The notes under the pieces are model-generated. The model did not search any database, was not told where the DNA came from, and was given only the letters and a program-made list of their open reading frames with translations. A stretch of 64,000 nt of DNA, from NCBI RefSeq assembly GCF_027579695.1, contig NC_083596.1:16819755-16883754 (forward strand), in the 5' to 3' direction. Source of the DNA: Neoarius graeffei. Lineage: Eukaryota; Chordata; Actinopteri; Siluriformes; Ariidae. Both the position numbers and the translations under genes were made by a program. Positions within the stretch are counted from its first letter, which is position 1, and each line of letters starts with the position of its first letter. Of this stretch, positions 11,147 through 21,823 are shown in pieces.

Positions 11147-11827
11147 TCAAAGACCACCTCCTTTCTTCTCCACAAAGAAGAAGCCAGCCAATGCAGGTGA
11201 GGTGGAAGGGTAGATGTACCCTTGGTTTAGGGCTTCTTGTACATACTCCTCCATGGTGGTTTGCTCAGTCTGGGATAGTGGATAGATGCAGTTGCGAGAT
11301 GGAGTGGTACTTGGGAGGAGATCGATTGCACAGTCATAGGTACGATGAGAAGGTAGGCCACAAGCCTTACCCTTGCTGAAGACCTCCTTCAAGTCCGTGT
11401 AGCATTTGGGATCGTTGTCCAGTGAATCAGGCTGGGGACTTTCCATGGACGTGGAGGAGAGGGTCAGTTGGGGATGAGGTAGGCAGTTTTGGAAACAAGT
11501 GTGTGACCATTGGAGAATGTCCTTGTGTTGCCAGGAGATTGACGGATCATGTAATTGAAGCCATGGATAGCCCAGAATTATGTTGTGGTATGCCATGGAT
11601 GTGACCAGAAGGGAGATGACTTCTGAGTGGAGGGCCCCTACCTGAATGTGCAGTGGGGCCGTGCGAGTGGTGATGAGTCCGTCTCCTATGGGCCGTCCGT
11701 CGATGGTTTTGAGGCTGAATGGTCTCTGCAGTATGTTAGTGGGCAGACTGAACTTCTGGACAATAGAGCTGTCGATGAAACTCCCCTCAGCCCCTGAGTC
11801 AATAAATGCAGAGAGCATGTGTGTCAA
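11147..11827 (-). pseudogene. Gypsy A protease and RT N-terminus
   Basis: A 226-aa frame with the aspartic protease active site AFIDSGAEGSFID near its start and ILGYPWLQLHD further on, then the RT entry region [19 protein letters not shown] and [11 protein letters not shown]. Protease would cut the polyprotein. The active-site triad DSG is intact here, unlike copy B. A frame break follows before the RT palm. Confidence 0.85.
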
Positions 11828-12284
11828 CTATGATAGCATCAATAAAACAGGCATTTTGAAAGACTGTGTTTTAAGAGGTAGTGGGGAACTCACCAGGCTG
11901 GATGAGGCTTCCGCGGACCTGGTGTGAGGTGGATGAACAGGGCACTTGGAAATGAGGTGATTGGGATCCCCGCAGTAGAACCAAAAGCCCTGGCACGTTC
12001 TTCTTTCTCTCTCAGAGTGCTTTAAATGAGCCCAAGATATCTCCATGGTAAGGGCATGTCGATGGTTGGATTTAGCGTGGCAGCATTTTGTAGAGACAGT
12101 CGATTAGGTGATCCAGTTGGATGGCAAGATTGATGAGAGAATCCAGAGTGAGATGTTCATCTCTACACATGAGCTCGCTTAATATTTCCAGGCAGAGTTC
12201 TGGTGTTCTCCTAAGAGGCGCCCTTGAGCATTCAGAGCAGTCTGCTTCACCTCCTCTGCTGCATCCATTGGTGGTGAAGTATCC
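11828..12284 (-). pseudogene. Gypsy A gag remnant with broken zinc knuckle
   Basis: The start CTLTGYF matches gag of copy B, but the middle is deleted: the frame passes straight to EILSELMCRDEHLTLDSL. The nucleocapsid knuckle reads FWFYCGDPNHLISKCP, with the first of the CCHC cysteines replaced by Trp. A frame break lies near 12046-12072. Confidence 0.75.
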
Positions 12285-12612
12285 TGTCAGGGTGCAGGCA
12301 CTTATGGTTGCAGGCACAGGGGAGAGTGGGAGAAGCAAACTGCAGACAAAGCCAAAACAGTAGACTAGAATCGTGGTCAAAGAGATGGTCAATCGGCAAA
12401 TGGAATGTCGGAGGAGAGACTAAGAGACGAGGTTGGGGAAGACATAAACAAAGGTTGAATAGCGAACTGGCAGGCAGAAAGTAAATGGCTCGGTATGACA
12501 GGAGATAAACACTGAACGATACTTTGCGTTGAATGTGAGTGAGAGTGGAGTTTAAGTAGCGGAGCTGATTAAGGCAGAAATGAGTGACAGGTGTACTTAA
12601 TAGGCTGGAGAC
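12285..12612 (-). repeat. Truncated LTR shared by Gypsy copies A and B
   Basis: Begins TGTCAG and aligns with the other two LTRs up to GGCTGGAGAC. The last ~100 bp, including CTGACA, are deleted, and the sequence runs directly into pol-end sequence of copy B. It serves as the 5' LTR of A and the 3' LTR of B. Confidence 0.8.
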
Positions 12613-12697
12613 CTCCCTCTCCATAGCTCTCCCTCTGGGAGCAACCTTTTTCCTTTGTCGACCTCTCTTTTTTGGTTCCAGTTTTTCAGGGTGTTGA

Positions 12698-13078
12698 CTA
12701 TGGAATTCTTGGGTGAGTAGAGGGTCTAAGATGTCCCTGGAACTGACCCAACTGTTCCTCTGGGCCGGAACCTTCCCAGTCGACCAAGTACTTGAGTTGT
12801 CCCTGTCTGCGGTGGGAATTGAGGATCTTGTTGACCTGGTAGATTGGTTCTCCTTTGATGTCTGGGGAGGGGTTTCCTTGGGTGGGTGTGTCTGAAGCTA
12901 GGGGACCTTGGATAGCAGGTTTGAGGCATGAGATGTGGAAGGTGGGAGCCATCTTGCTGTGAGGGGGAAATTCGAGCCTGTATGAGACTTCATTGATTCT
13001 GCATAGGATTTTGAAAGGACCAATGAATCTGGCTTTTAGTTTCCTACTGGGATGACAAGTGGCAGGAGAGGAGTGCAC
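12698..13078 (-). pseudogene. Gypsy B integrase C-terminus and chromodomain
   Basis: The 126-aa frame opens with HSSPATCHP, which in copy A belongs to the N-terminal integrase zinc region. It continues immediately with [17 protein letters not shown] from the integrase C-terminal domain, so roughly 0.9 kb is deleted between them. The chromodomain follows ([31 protein letters not shown]). Chromodomains direct integration to modified histones in chromoviruses. Confidence 0.85.
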
Positions 13079-13426
13079 CCAGGTGATGAGTTTGCCTCTG
13101 ACCTTGGGGGGAACATGCAGAAGCCTGGTGGACAGTTCTCAGGAGGGCTTGTGGTTTGTGCTTGTCTGATCTCCCTGTTGATGTCCCAGGTGATTGCTTG
13201 TAGGAAACACTCAAGAGGCAGAATAGTGGTTGGTTCAGATGATTGAAGAAAAGTTGTGTGGATGTGTGAGAGAACATCAGCCTTGGTATTTTGGAAACCA
13301 GGACAATAGGAGATGGTGAAATGGAATCTAGTGAAGAATAAGGCCCATCTGGCCTGATGGGGGGTTCAAGTACTCAAGATTTTTGTGATCAGTCAGGATC
13401 GTGAATGGGTGTGCTGCGCCTTCAAA

Positions 13427-14306
13427 TCAGTGCCTCCACTCCTCAAGGGCTAGTTTGACAGCCAGGAGCTCTCGATTGCTGATGTCATAGTTTCTCTTGG
13501 TGGACGTGAGCTTCTTTGAGTAAAATGCTATGGGGTGCAATTTAGGTTGTTCACTGAGGCACTGTGATAGAACCCCTCCCATTCCTGTTTCAGAAGTGTC
13601 CACCTCCACGATGAAAGGTTTTGAGGGGTCTAGGTGCTAAAGTATGGGGGCTGTAGTGAAAACAGTTTTCAATTGGTTGAAGGCTTGGTCGGGTGCTGAG
13701 TTCCAGTGGAGGCAACAAGGTCCATTCTTCAGGAGAGTGGTGAGGGGGGCTGCGATGGTGCTGAATCCACAGATGAATCGGTGATAGAAGTTGGCGAACC
13801 CCAAAAAGTGCTGTAATTCCTTGACTGTCATAGGAGTGGGCCACGAGGTCACTGCTGTGACTTTGGACTGGTCCATGCTCACCCCCTCTGAGCTGATCAC
13901 ATAGCCTAAGAATGAGATCTGGCTGACATGAAATTCACATTTTTTGGCTTTAACATACAGGTGATTTGTGAGGAGGCGAGAAAGCACTGACCTGACATGC
14001 TCACGGTGGAGGTTCTCGTCTGGGGAGTAAATCATAGATGTAGGCAATGACAAACCTCCTCAGCATGTCCCTGAGCATGTCGTTGATGAGGCATTGGAAG
14101 ACACTGGGAGCACAAGAAAGGCCATAAGGCATGACAAGATATTCGAAGTGGCCAGCGGTGGTGTTAAAGGCAGTCTTCCATTTGTCCCCTTCACGAATCC
14201 TGACCATGTTGTAGGCACTGCGCAGGTTCAGTTTGGAGAATATCTTGCCGTATCTGAGTTGTTCTAGTGCTGAAGGGACCAGTGGGAGTGAATAAGGGTA
14301 TTTCAC
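13427..14306 (-). pseudogene. Gypsy B reverse transcriptase and RNase H
   Basis: RT palm pieces [15 protein letters not shown] and [13 protein letters not shown] lie in 14001-14306. A short deletion and frame shift falls exactly at the catalytic box (residues read [10 protein letters not shown]). RT continues in another frame at 13637-14053 ([20 protein letters not shown]). RNase H follows at 13427-13609 ([27 protein letters not shown]). At least two frame breaks. Confidence 0.85.
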
Positions 14307-14611
14307 TGTGATCTGGTTCAGGCCTCAATAGTCTATGCATGGCTGGAGACCTCCTTTCTTCTCAACAAAGAAGAACCCTGCTGAGGTTGGAGATGTAGAA
14401 TGCCTGATGCACCCTTGTTGCAGGGCTTCTTGTACATACTCCTCCATAGCCGCTTGTTCTATTAGAGACAAAGGGTAGATACGATTATGAGGAGGAGTAA
14501 TACCTGGGAGGAGGTCGATAGCGCAGTCATATGGACGGTGAGGAGGCAGACCACAGGTTTTCCCTTTGCTGAATACCTCCTTTAGGTCAAGGTAGCAGTC
14601 TGGGACATTTT

Positions 14612-15034
14612 CTAGGAGTCAGGCTGAGGGCTCTCTACAAAGGTGGATGCGAGAGTGAGTTGAGGAAGTTTCATGCAGTTCTGGAGACAGAACAGAGACC
14701 GCTGGAGGATGTCATGTTGTTGCCAGGAGATTAATGGATCATGTAATTGGAGCCATGGATAACCCAGTATTAAGTCGTGATGTGAGGTGGGGGTAATGAG
14801 AAGGGAGATGTGTTCGGTATGAATTGCTCCTACTTGAATTTTGAGAGGCTTTGTATGTGTTGAAACCACACCTTCTCCTGTGGGTCCCCCATCAATGGCC
14901 TTGAGTTTCATGGGTTTCAACAGTTTGTGGGTAGTAAGATGGTATTTCGGAATGATTGTGCTATTTATGAAGTTTCCCTCTGCCCCCAAGTCTATGAAAG
15001 CAGAGAGTACATGGTTCGAGTCTGGCAGTTTCAA
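14612..15034 (-). pseudogene. Gypsy B protease with altered active site
   Basis: Homologous to the protease of copy A (ILGYPWLQLHDPLISW shared), but the active-site triplet is DLG instead of DSG (SAFIDLGAEGNFI). The frame is open for 140 aa and is followed by in-frame stops before RT. Confidence 0.8.
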
Positions 15035-15199
15035 TAATATTGGTACTTGGAAAGATTGTTAGTTATGATAACTCTCAGAACTCACCGGATTGGTGGGACT
15101 GGGAGTTCTGCTTGGCTGATGGTCTCGCGGGTGTCAAGTAGGGCACTTGGAGATTAGGTGGCCGGCCTCATCACAGTCAAAGCAGAGGCCACCAAAGTC

Positions 15200-15988
15200 T
15201 CATGTACAATGATTCCAATGCTTTCTTCTCTCCTTTTCAGATTGTTGGAGTTGTGTACGTGAGACTTCCATTGGGGTCCCAGAGTTAGTGTTAGGAGAGA
15301 GAGCAGGAGTTAGTTGTAGTGAGGGCTGTTTGCAGAGGAGATGATCCAAACATATGGCCAGGTTGATAAGCGAGTCAAGAGAGAGGTATTCATCATGGCA
15401 CGCCAGTTCACTGAGTACCTCTGGATGCAAACCTTGGCGAAATGTGGCTTTCAGGGCTGGCTCATTCCAGCCACTGCCAGCGGCTAAAGTGCGGAAGTCC
15501 AGTGCATACTCCACGACACTCCTTTCTCCTTGATGGATAGTTAATAGGCTCTCCCTGACTTCGATCCCCTCCGGCTCATGGCCAAACACTCTTGTGAAAA
15601 CCTCCAGAAACTGGTCATACGATGTGGTGTGTTTGCCCCCATGCCTCCACACCACACGCCCATTGGAGAGCTTTACCGGTGAGAAGACTGGTGAACTGGG
15701 AGATCTTGTGCTCATCTGTTGTCCCCGTGAGAAACAAAAAATACAAGGAACATTGAAGAAATCCGTTACAACGAGAAGCTTCCCCCAAAGACTTTTCTGG
15801 CAGAGGAATGCTTTGGGACGTGCCGGAGAGGGGCGTGTAAGGATAGCCTGCGACACCACAGCAGTGAGTTGTGTCATCCTGGTGTTGAGATCACTTATCA
15901 TCTGCTGGTGTTCTCCTAACAGTTGCCCCTGTGCATTGAATGTAGTCTGCTTCACCTCCTCTGCTGCAGCCACACTGGCGAAGTATCC
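15200..15988 (-). pseudogene. Gypsy B gag
   Basis: An open frame begins inside the LTR and continues with CTLTGYFASVAAAEEV and the capsid-like block YDQFLEVFTRVFGHEPEG, RSVVEYALDFRTLA and LKATFRQGLHPEVLSEL. It is open for 288 aa in total, but the nucleocapsid knuckle downstream (around 15130-15200) is frame-shifted. No obvious primer-binding site was recognised between the LTR end and gag. Confidence 0.75.
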
Positions 15989-16423
15989 TGTCAGAGTGCA
16001 GGCACTTACGGATACAGGTGCAGGGGAGAGCAGGTGCAGTGCAAACTGCAGCTGAAGCCAAATCACGAGACAGAAATTATGGTCAGGAAACGGGCGTGGG
16101 TCAATTGATCAGCAAACAGAGTGGTGCAGGATAGATGAGGAAACGAGGTTGGAAGAATAGTGAGAACTGAGGTCTAAATTGGGAAGTCGGTCAGGAAAAC
16201 AAACAGCTTGTTATATTCAGGCATGGGACACAGAATGATACTTCGCATTGACTGAGAGTGAGAGCTGGGCTTATATAAGGGAAATGATTGCGGGATAATT
16301 GAAGGCAGGTGCAGTAGTTAATACTCTGGTGACAGAGGGCGCTGTGAATCTTGGGAGGTGTAGTCCGGAGTGGCCATTTTTGGAGGTTGCTCCGAACTCC
16401 AGTTTTCAGTGCTGTTACTGACA
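15989..16423 (-). repeat. LTR of Gypsy copy B (435 bp)
   Basis: TGTCAG...CTGACA termini, collinear with 5315-5743. It is the 5' LTR of copy B. Copy B inserted upstream of the last hsf5 exon, about 220 bp away. Confidence 0.85.
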
Positions 16424-16592
16424 CTCAGTAGGACAAGTGGAGGCTGTTTGCTTTGCAGGCGATCAAGAAAAGAACTTCTCTTGTAGCTAGAAGAGGTAGC
16501 CAAAGTTTAAAATGTGTTCATGGCATTTGGATACCAGGGAACAGAACAAACAGAGCTGTTTGTTTGGTGATGTTGTGTACTGCTATGCATTT

Positions 16593-16595
<3 letters not shown>

Positions 16596-16631
<36 letters not shown>
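16596..16631. repeat. (GT)n microsatellite
   Basis: About 18 GT units directly upstream of the polypyrimidine tract of the proposed last hsf5 exon. Confidence 0.95.
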
Positions 16632-16635
<4 letters not shown>

Positions 16636-16645
16636 CCTTATTTAG

Positions 16646-16678
16646 GTTGATGCTTCCAGCAATCTGCTCACCAAGTGA
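16646..16678 (+). CDS. hsf5: Probable last coding exon of hsf5
   Basis: After TTTTCTCCTTATTTAG the phase-0 frame reads VDASSNLLTK and stop TGA (16676-16678). This fits the phase-0 donor CAG/GTCAGA of exon 4. About 200 bp of UTR-like sequence and an AATAAA follow. If right, the intron is 12.7 kb, almost all mobile elements, and the protein has about 336 aa. It rests on splice grammar, not on homology I can cite; the alternative is termination at 3975. Confidence 0.5.
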   Translation, partial: VDASSNLLTK

Positions 16679-16881
16679 AGACAGTTTGACCAGGCACCTC
16701 ATGTTAATTTTGAGCGGAATTATTGGAAGTGTTGACTGAGTGTCTTTATTCCATTTCCTGACAAATGTCACTCAGAAGATAACTTGAGAAGATGATTATC
16801 ACTTTCAGTTTGTAAATAATTCCGGTTAGATTATCAGTTAATTATCAAAGTCAACTTTGGTGTTTCCTGAACAACTTCTTT

Positions 16882-16887
16882 AATAAA
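16882..16887 (+). other. Candidate polyadenylation signal of hsf5
   Basis: AATAAA about 200 bp downstream of the TGA at 16676-16678. The sequence between is AT-rich without repeats I recognise, consistent with a 3' UTR. Confidence 0.45.
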
Positions 16888-17404
16888 AAATGCCTTTGCA
16901 TATACTGAAGACATGAACTGTAAATTATCAATCAGCTCTTTTATATTGCGTCCGATTTTTTTTTTACCCATGGACAATCTTTTATTTTAAATAACATGCA
17001 CAATTTGTATGAATTTATCAATTGTATATAAGTCTTTTATTTAAGATAACATTTGATTTAAAAACATTTTATGGATTTAAACAGAATTTTAGTGTTAGTT
17101 TGATTCAGCAAGTTGATCAAGTAATATTTTAATGCAAACTTGTCTTTGTAACAAATTCTAATCATATTTTAAAGATGTATGTTTTAAACAATACACACGC
17201 ATATAAACACTGAGGCACTTGATGTCTAAAATGTATTAAAGTGATTTATTCTGCAAAGCAATTTCTTTCTTGTTGTTTCTATCCACTCATGGGGTGAGGT
17301 ATTAGAACTAAGCAATGAGCGATGTTCTAATATCCAACAATAAATCTGAAACAGAAATAAATGCAGTGCATGACTGAATATGCACAGGTATGCCTTAGAG
17401 TTAT
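16888..17404. other. Intergenic, unique AT-rich
   Basis: No gene or mobile element recognised. It separates the presumed hsf5 3' end from Tc1 debris. Confidence 0.5.
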
Positions 17405-17589
17405 TTGTGGTCAATAACATGATTGGGTATAAAAAAGAGCATCCCAGAGAGACAGAGTCTCTCAGAAGTAAAGATGGGGAGGGGTTCACTGCTCTATGAA
17501 AGACTGTGCAAGCAACACTGCACCAATTTAAGAATAATATTATCTTAATGTAAAATTGCAAAGAATTTGGGGATCACATCATCTATGGT
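17405..17589 (+). mobile_element. Fragment of a second Tc1-like subfamily
   Basis: It contains GGGTATAAAAAAGAGCATCC, then CTCTCAGAAGTAAAGATGGG and AAAATTGCAAAGAATTTGGG. These parallel the 5' leader and first codons of the Tc1 elements at 17946 and 46775 but diverge from both. It stops exactly where the next Tc1 begins (TA at 17589-17590). Confidence 0.6.
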
Positions 17590-17590
17590 A

Positions 17591-19022
17591 CAACCCCGAT
17601 TCCAAAAAAGTTGGGACAAAGTACAAACTGTAAATAAAAACGGAATGCAATAATTTACAAATCTCAAAAACTGATATTGTATTCACAATAGAACATAGAC
17701 AACATATCAAATGTCGAAAGTGAGACATTTTGAAATTTCATGCCAAATATTGGCTCATTTGAAATTTCATGACAGCAACACATCTCAAAAAAGTTGGGAC
17801 AGGGGCAATAAGAGGCTGGAAAAGTTAAAGGTACAAAAAAGGAACAGCTGGAGAACCAAATTGCAACTCATTAGGTCAATTGGCAATAGGTCATTAACAT
17901 GACTGGGTATAAAAAGAGCATCTTGGAGTGGCAGCAGCTCTAAAGATGGGAAGAGGGTCACCAATCCCCCAAATTCTGCACCGACAAATAGTGGAGCAAT
18001 ATCAGAAAGGAGAGTGTAAAATTGCAAAGGGTTTGAACATATCATCATCTACAGTGCATAATATCATCAAAAGATTCAGAGAATCTGGAAGAATCTCTGT
18101 GCGTAAGGGTCAAGGCCAGAAAACCATACTGGGTGCCCATGATCTTCGGGCCCTTAGACGGCACTGCATCACATACAGGCATGCTTCTGTATTGGAAATC
18201 ACAAAATGGGCTCAGGAATATTTCCAGAGAACATTATCTGTGAACACAATTCACCATGCCGTCCGTCGTTGCCAGCTAAAACTCTATAGTTCAAAGAAGA
18301 AGCCGTATCTAAACATGATCCAGAAGCGCAGACATCTTCTCTGGGCCAAGGCTCATTTAAAATGGACTGTGGCAAAGTGGAAAACTGTTCCGTGGTCAGA
18401 CGAATCAATATTTGAAGTTCTTTATGGAAATCAGGGACGCCGTGTCATTCGGACTAAAGAGGAGAAGGACGACCCAAGTTGTTATCAGCGCTCAGTTCAG
18501 AAGCCTGCATCTCTGATGGTATGGGGTTGCATTAGTGCGTGTGGCATGGGCAGCTTACACATCTGGAAAGACACCATCAATGCTGAAAGGTATATCCAGG
18601 TTCTAGAGCAACATATGCTCCCATCCAGACGACGTCTTTTTCAGGGAAGACCTTGCATTTTCCAACATGACAATGCCAAACCACATACTGCACCAATTAC
18701 AGCATCATGGCTGCGTAGAAGAAAGGTCCGGGTACTGAACTGGCCAGCCTGCAGTCCGGATCTTTCACCCATAGAAAACATTTGGCGCATCATAAAACGG
18801 AAGATATGACAAAAAAGACCTAAGACAGTTGAGCAACTAGAATCCTACATTAGACAAGAATGGGTTAACATTCCTATCCCTAAACTTGAGCAAATTTTCT
18901 CCTCAGTCCCCAGACATTTACAGACTGTTGTAAAGAGAAAAGGGGATGTCTCACAGTGGTAAACATGGCCTTGTCCCAACTTTTTTGAGATGTGTTGTTG
19001 TCATGAAATTTAAAATCACCTA
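17591..19022 (+). mobile_element. Tc1-like transposon, copy 1 (3'-truncated)
   Basis: Starts CAACCCCGATTCCAAAAAAG after TA, with a second inner repeat TCTCAAAAAAGTTGGGACAG near 17790. Near the right end the inner repeat is present (18973-19000), but the outer one is missing. The element breaks off at 19022, where Penelope sequence starts. Confidence 0.88.
17946..18809 (+). pseudogene. Tc1 transposase, copy 1, premature stop
   Basis: It starts [21 protein letters not shown] few residues are lost after YQKGE relative to copy 2. The first catalytic Asp ([10 protein letters not shown]), second Asp ([10 protein letters not shown]) and Glu (SPIENIWRI) of a DD34E transposase are all present. A TGA at 18807-18809 removes about the last 45 residues. 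Homologous sequence continues downstream in frame, so this is a recent nonsense change. Confidence 0.88.
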
Positions 19023-19163
19023 ACTGTGGGTGGTAAAAGAGAGCAACTGGACTTGCTTGAAGATTCTTGAAGACGTTTCACCTCTCATCCGAAAGGCTTC
19101 TTCAGTTCTGTCTGACTGGTAGGGAGTATCAGGTATTTATCCTCTCATGGATGAAAAGCTCAT

Positions 19164-20202
19164 CTAAGGTGTCGTTGAGTCATCCTGTTGGTGTGGGTCA
19201 CTGGGGGCTGAATGTGAATGGCCTCGAGAGTCGTTAGGGTGATCAATGGATTGCCCGTTAAGGTGATCAATGGAATGCTGATTCTCTCTGTCCTCCTGTG
19301 AGCCACTGAAAACAGCTGGGTTTTGGTGTGCATTCAGTTGTCTGGGAAGTGTGCCAAGGACTGCATTGTAGGTGGCTGATAAATTATGTCTTAGACCCCA
19401 ACTTCTGTTCAGTGATGGCCGTTCCAGGTTAACAAAAATGGCTTCTTTAACTCCTCGCTCATACCAACGATCCTCACTGGCTAAAATGCGTACGTTGCAA
19501 TCCTGAAATGAGTGTCCTTTGTTGTTAAGATGAAGGTAGACAGCAGAGTCCTGGCCTGAGGAACTGGCTCTCCTGTGTTGAGCCATACGCCTGTGAAGCG
19601 GTTGTTTGGTTTCACCAATATACAAGTCCGTGCATTGCTCACTGCACTGAATTGCATACACCACGTTGTCCTGTTTGTGTCTGGGTATTCTGTCCTTAGG
19701 GTGGACCAGTTTCTGCTTCAGGGTGTTACTGGGTCTGAAACGTACCAGAATGTTGTGTTTGTAGAAGATCCTCCTGAGTTTCTCAGATAGACCAGAAATG
19801 TAGGGAATGACAATGTTCTTGCGTTTGTTCCTGTTATCCTCCTTGTCCGTTATGTTCCTTTTTCTGCTCTTGAAGAAAGACCAGTTGGGATACCCACAGT
19901 TCTGAAGTGCTTTCCTGATGTGATTCTGCTCCTTCTCTTTTCCCTCTACCGTTGTAGGGATGTTCTGAGCCCTGTGTTGCAAGGTCCTAATGACCCCCAA
20001 TTTGTGTTCCAGTGGGTGGTGAGAGTCGAAGAGTAGGTACTGGTCCGTGTGTGTGGGTTTCCGGTAGACCTCGATGCTAAGGCTTCTGTCTTGTCTGATG
20101 TGTACATCACAATCCAAGAAGGCTAGATTATTCCCACTTACGTCCTCCCGAGTGAAATTGATGTTGATATCCACTGCATTGATGTGTTTAGAGAAGGCTT
20201 CC
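19164..20202 (-). pseudogene. PLE C-terminal RT, linker and GIY-YIG endonuclease
   Basis: An open 346-aa segment without stops. It begins with the RT thumb region (EDVSGNNLAFLDCDVHI, SLSIEVYRKPTHTDQYL). The linker carries a basic KRKNIVIPYI block. The GIY-YIG nuclease is at about residues 182-266: VYAIQCSEQCTDLYIGETK, then RRMAQHR, KEAIF and the Asn-containing LNRSWG. PLEs use this nuclease to nick DNA for target-primed reverse transcription. The domain looks complete; the gene is not, because the RT is separated from it. Confidence 0.9.
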
Positions 20203-20205
20203 ACT

Positions 20206-21823
20206 TAGCCCAGGAGTAATAGGGTTATACCCGGAACAAATTAGTAACAAGCTGAAAATTTCAGAATATGTTCAGAATACCTTTAGGAATAACATACTAA
20301 AAGTCCCCGGAAATCCCCCTTGTGCTCTCTGAGAAATTCAAGATGGCGTCCAAAATGGCCGCCAAATGGAGATCTGCCCATATCTCAGGCCCAAAACAAA
20401 ATATTAATGCAATTAAAAGGTCAGAATATATGTTTTGTAGGGTAGGAGAGTAAATTCCAACATGTGTGTATTAATTACATTGTGTATTAACATTATATAA
20501 TAACAATGTACACATTATTATAACAGTATAGTTGTGTATAATGTGTTCGCTTGCCATGTCTGGTTAGATTGTCATATTTTTGGCACTGGGAGTTTCACTA
20601 AAACCAAAAACATCATGAACTCCAAAACATTACCTTCAATCCATTATAACAATTTATTTACATATATTCTTCATTATAACAAGAAGCTAATCCAACACAA
20701 TAAATCATGGCGACTGAGTGTTCCTCAAATAATGAACCTATTTACAAGAAGACAACTGGTCATTGTTCTATAACTTTCAACTTCAACAATCAATAATAAT
20801 TACAGACTTATAATTATAAATCTATACATGTGCTATTTAATGTACACTACCGATTATAGAGTGTGGATCCATTGGTTACTCGTTCACTCCGTATCATCCT
20901 ATTCTGTTCACAAAACAACAAACACAATTACTAGGGGTTGGAGCACTTATTTTCATTAATATTAATTAAAGTAAATTGGTGGTGTAAAATGAAAAATGGC
21001 ATGTTAAAAGGTCATGCTGAGTTCAGTCATTTTTAAAAGGTCATGCTGAGTTTAGTCATTTTTTGTCCGAACACACTGGCATTGCTAGTAGTAAAGACTG
21101 GCGCTAGAAACTCAAAGATTAATTTTTTTCCACCCTTAAACAAGCTTGAATAAATTCCCTACTTCATTGATGGTACAACAAAGGTCCAAGCATTACAACT
21201 GAGGCACTGAGAAGTGTTTAAGTCTACTCATTGTTTATAAGCAAGAGCTTTTATTGAGGCAGACCTTTTTGTCATGAAAGTCGCCGGAATGTTGAAGAAG
21301 TGTACTGAAACAGCTTGCCATTGTAGTTTTAGAAGATCGAGTTCTCAAATTTAATTTCCCTTTAATATTTTATCAAAGCTTAAAGATGCACTAAATATTA
21401 AGGAAATTGATGTCTAATTGTTGTCTTACATTATGTTCATGTATGTAGGTAGCCTACTAAGCTAATCTGTCAATCATGTCAACCATCAAATTCCATGTAA
21501 TTTCCACATTAATGACCTTGTAATCTTGGTTAATTTTAATTTTAACAGTGTGACAATGGTGAATTTGCATTGCTTGTATGAGAGAACATATAATTTAACA
21601 TTTTAATTGCATTTATATTATGTTTTATCCCTGAGATATTGAAAAATCTCCAATCGGCGGCCATTTTGGATGCCATCTTGAATTTCTCAGAGAGCACAAG
21701 GTGGATTCCCGGGGACTTTTAGTATGTTATTCCTAAGGGTATTCTGAACATATTCTGAAAAATTCAGCTTGTTACTAATTTGTTCCAGGTTGGACTCAAT
21801 TTTGAGCTAATGCTCTTGGGCTA
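20206..21823. mobile_element. Unclassified 1618-bp TIR element with ACT duplication
   Basis: It begins TAGCCCAGGAG and ends CTCTTGGGCTA. It is flanked by ACT at 20203-20205 and 21824-21826, and removing element plus one ACT restores the PLE reading frame. A long subterminal inverted repeat (about 20238-20350 against 21640-21790) includes AACAAATTAGTAACAAGCTG and CTGAGAAATTCAAGATGGC. The interior is AT-rich with no transposase. The 3-bp duplication argues against hAT and Tc1. PIF/Harbinger or CMC are options, but neither terminus is canonical. Confidence 0.85.

Larger units (their letters stand above)
5315..12612 (-). mobile_element. Chromodomain Gypsy (Ty3) retrotransposon, copy A
   Basis: Read right to left: LTR (12285-12612), gag, protease, reverse transcriptase, RNase H, integrase, chromodomain, LTR (5315-5743). 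Two hAT elements (5840-7286 and 7552-9099) interrupt the 3' part. Removing them leaves sequence collinear with copy B. Gag has an internal deletion, the RT catalytic box is deleted, and frames are broken in integrase, so it cannot act autonomously. The right LTR is shared with copy B. Confidence 0.88.
12285..16423 (-). mobile_element. Chromodomain Gypsy retrotransposon, copy B
   Basis: Read right to left: LTR (15989-16423), gag (15988-15200), protease (15034-14612), RT and RNase H (14306-13427), then a direct jump from the start of integrase to its C-terminal end, chromodomain (13078-12698) and the shared LTR. The integrase core is missing, so the copy is shorter than A despite lacking hAT insertions. 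Confidence 0.88.
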
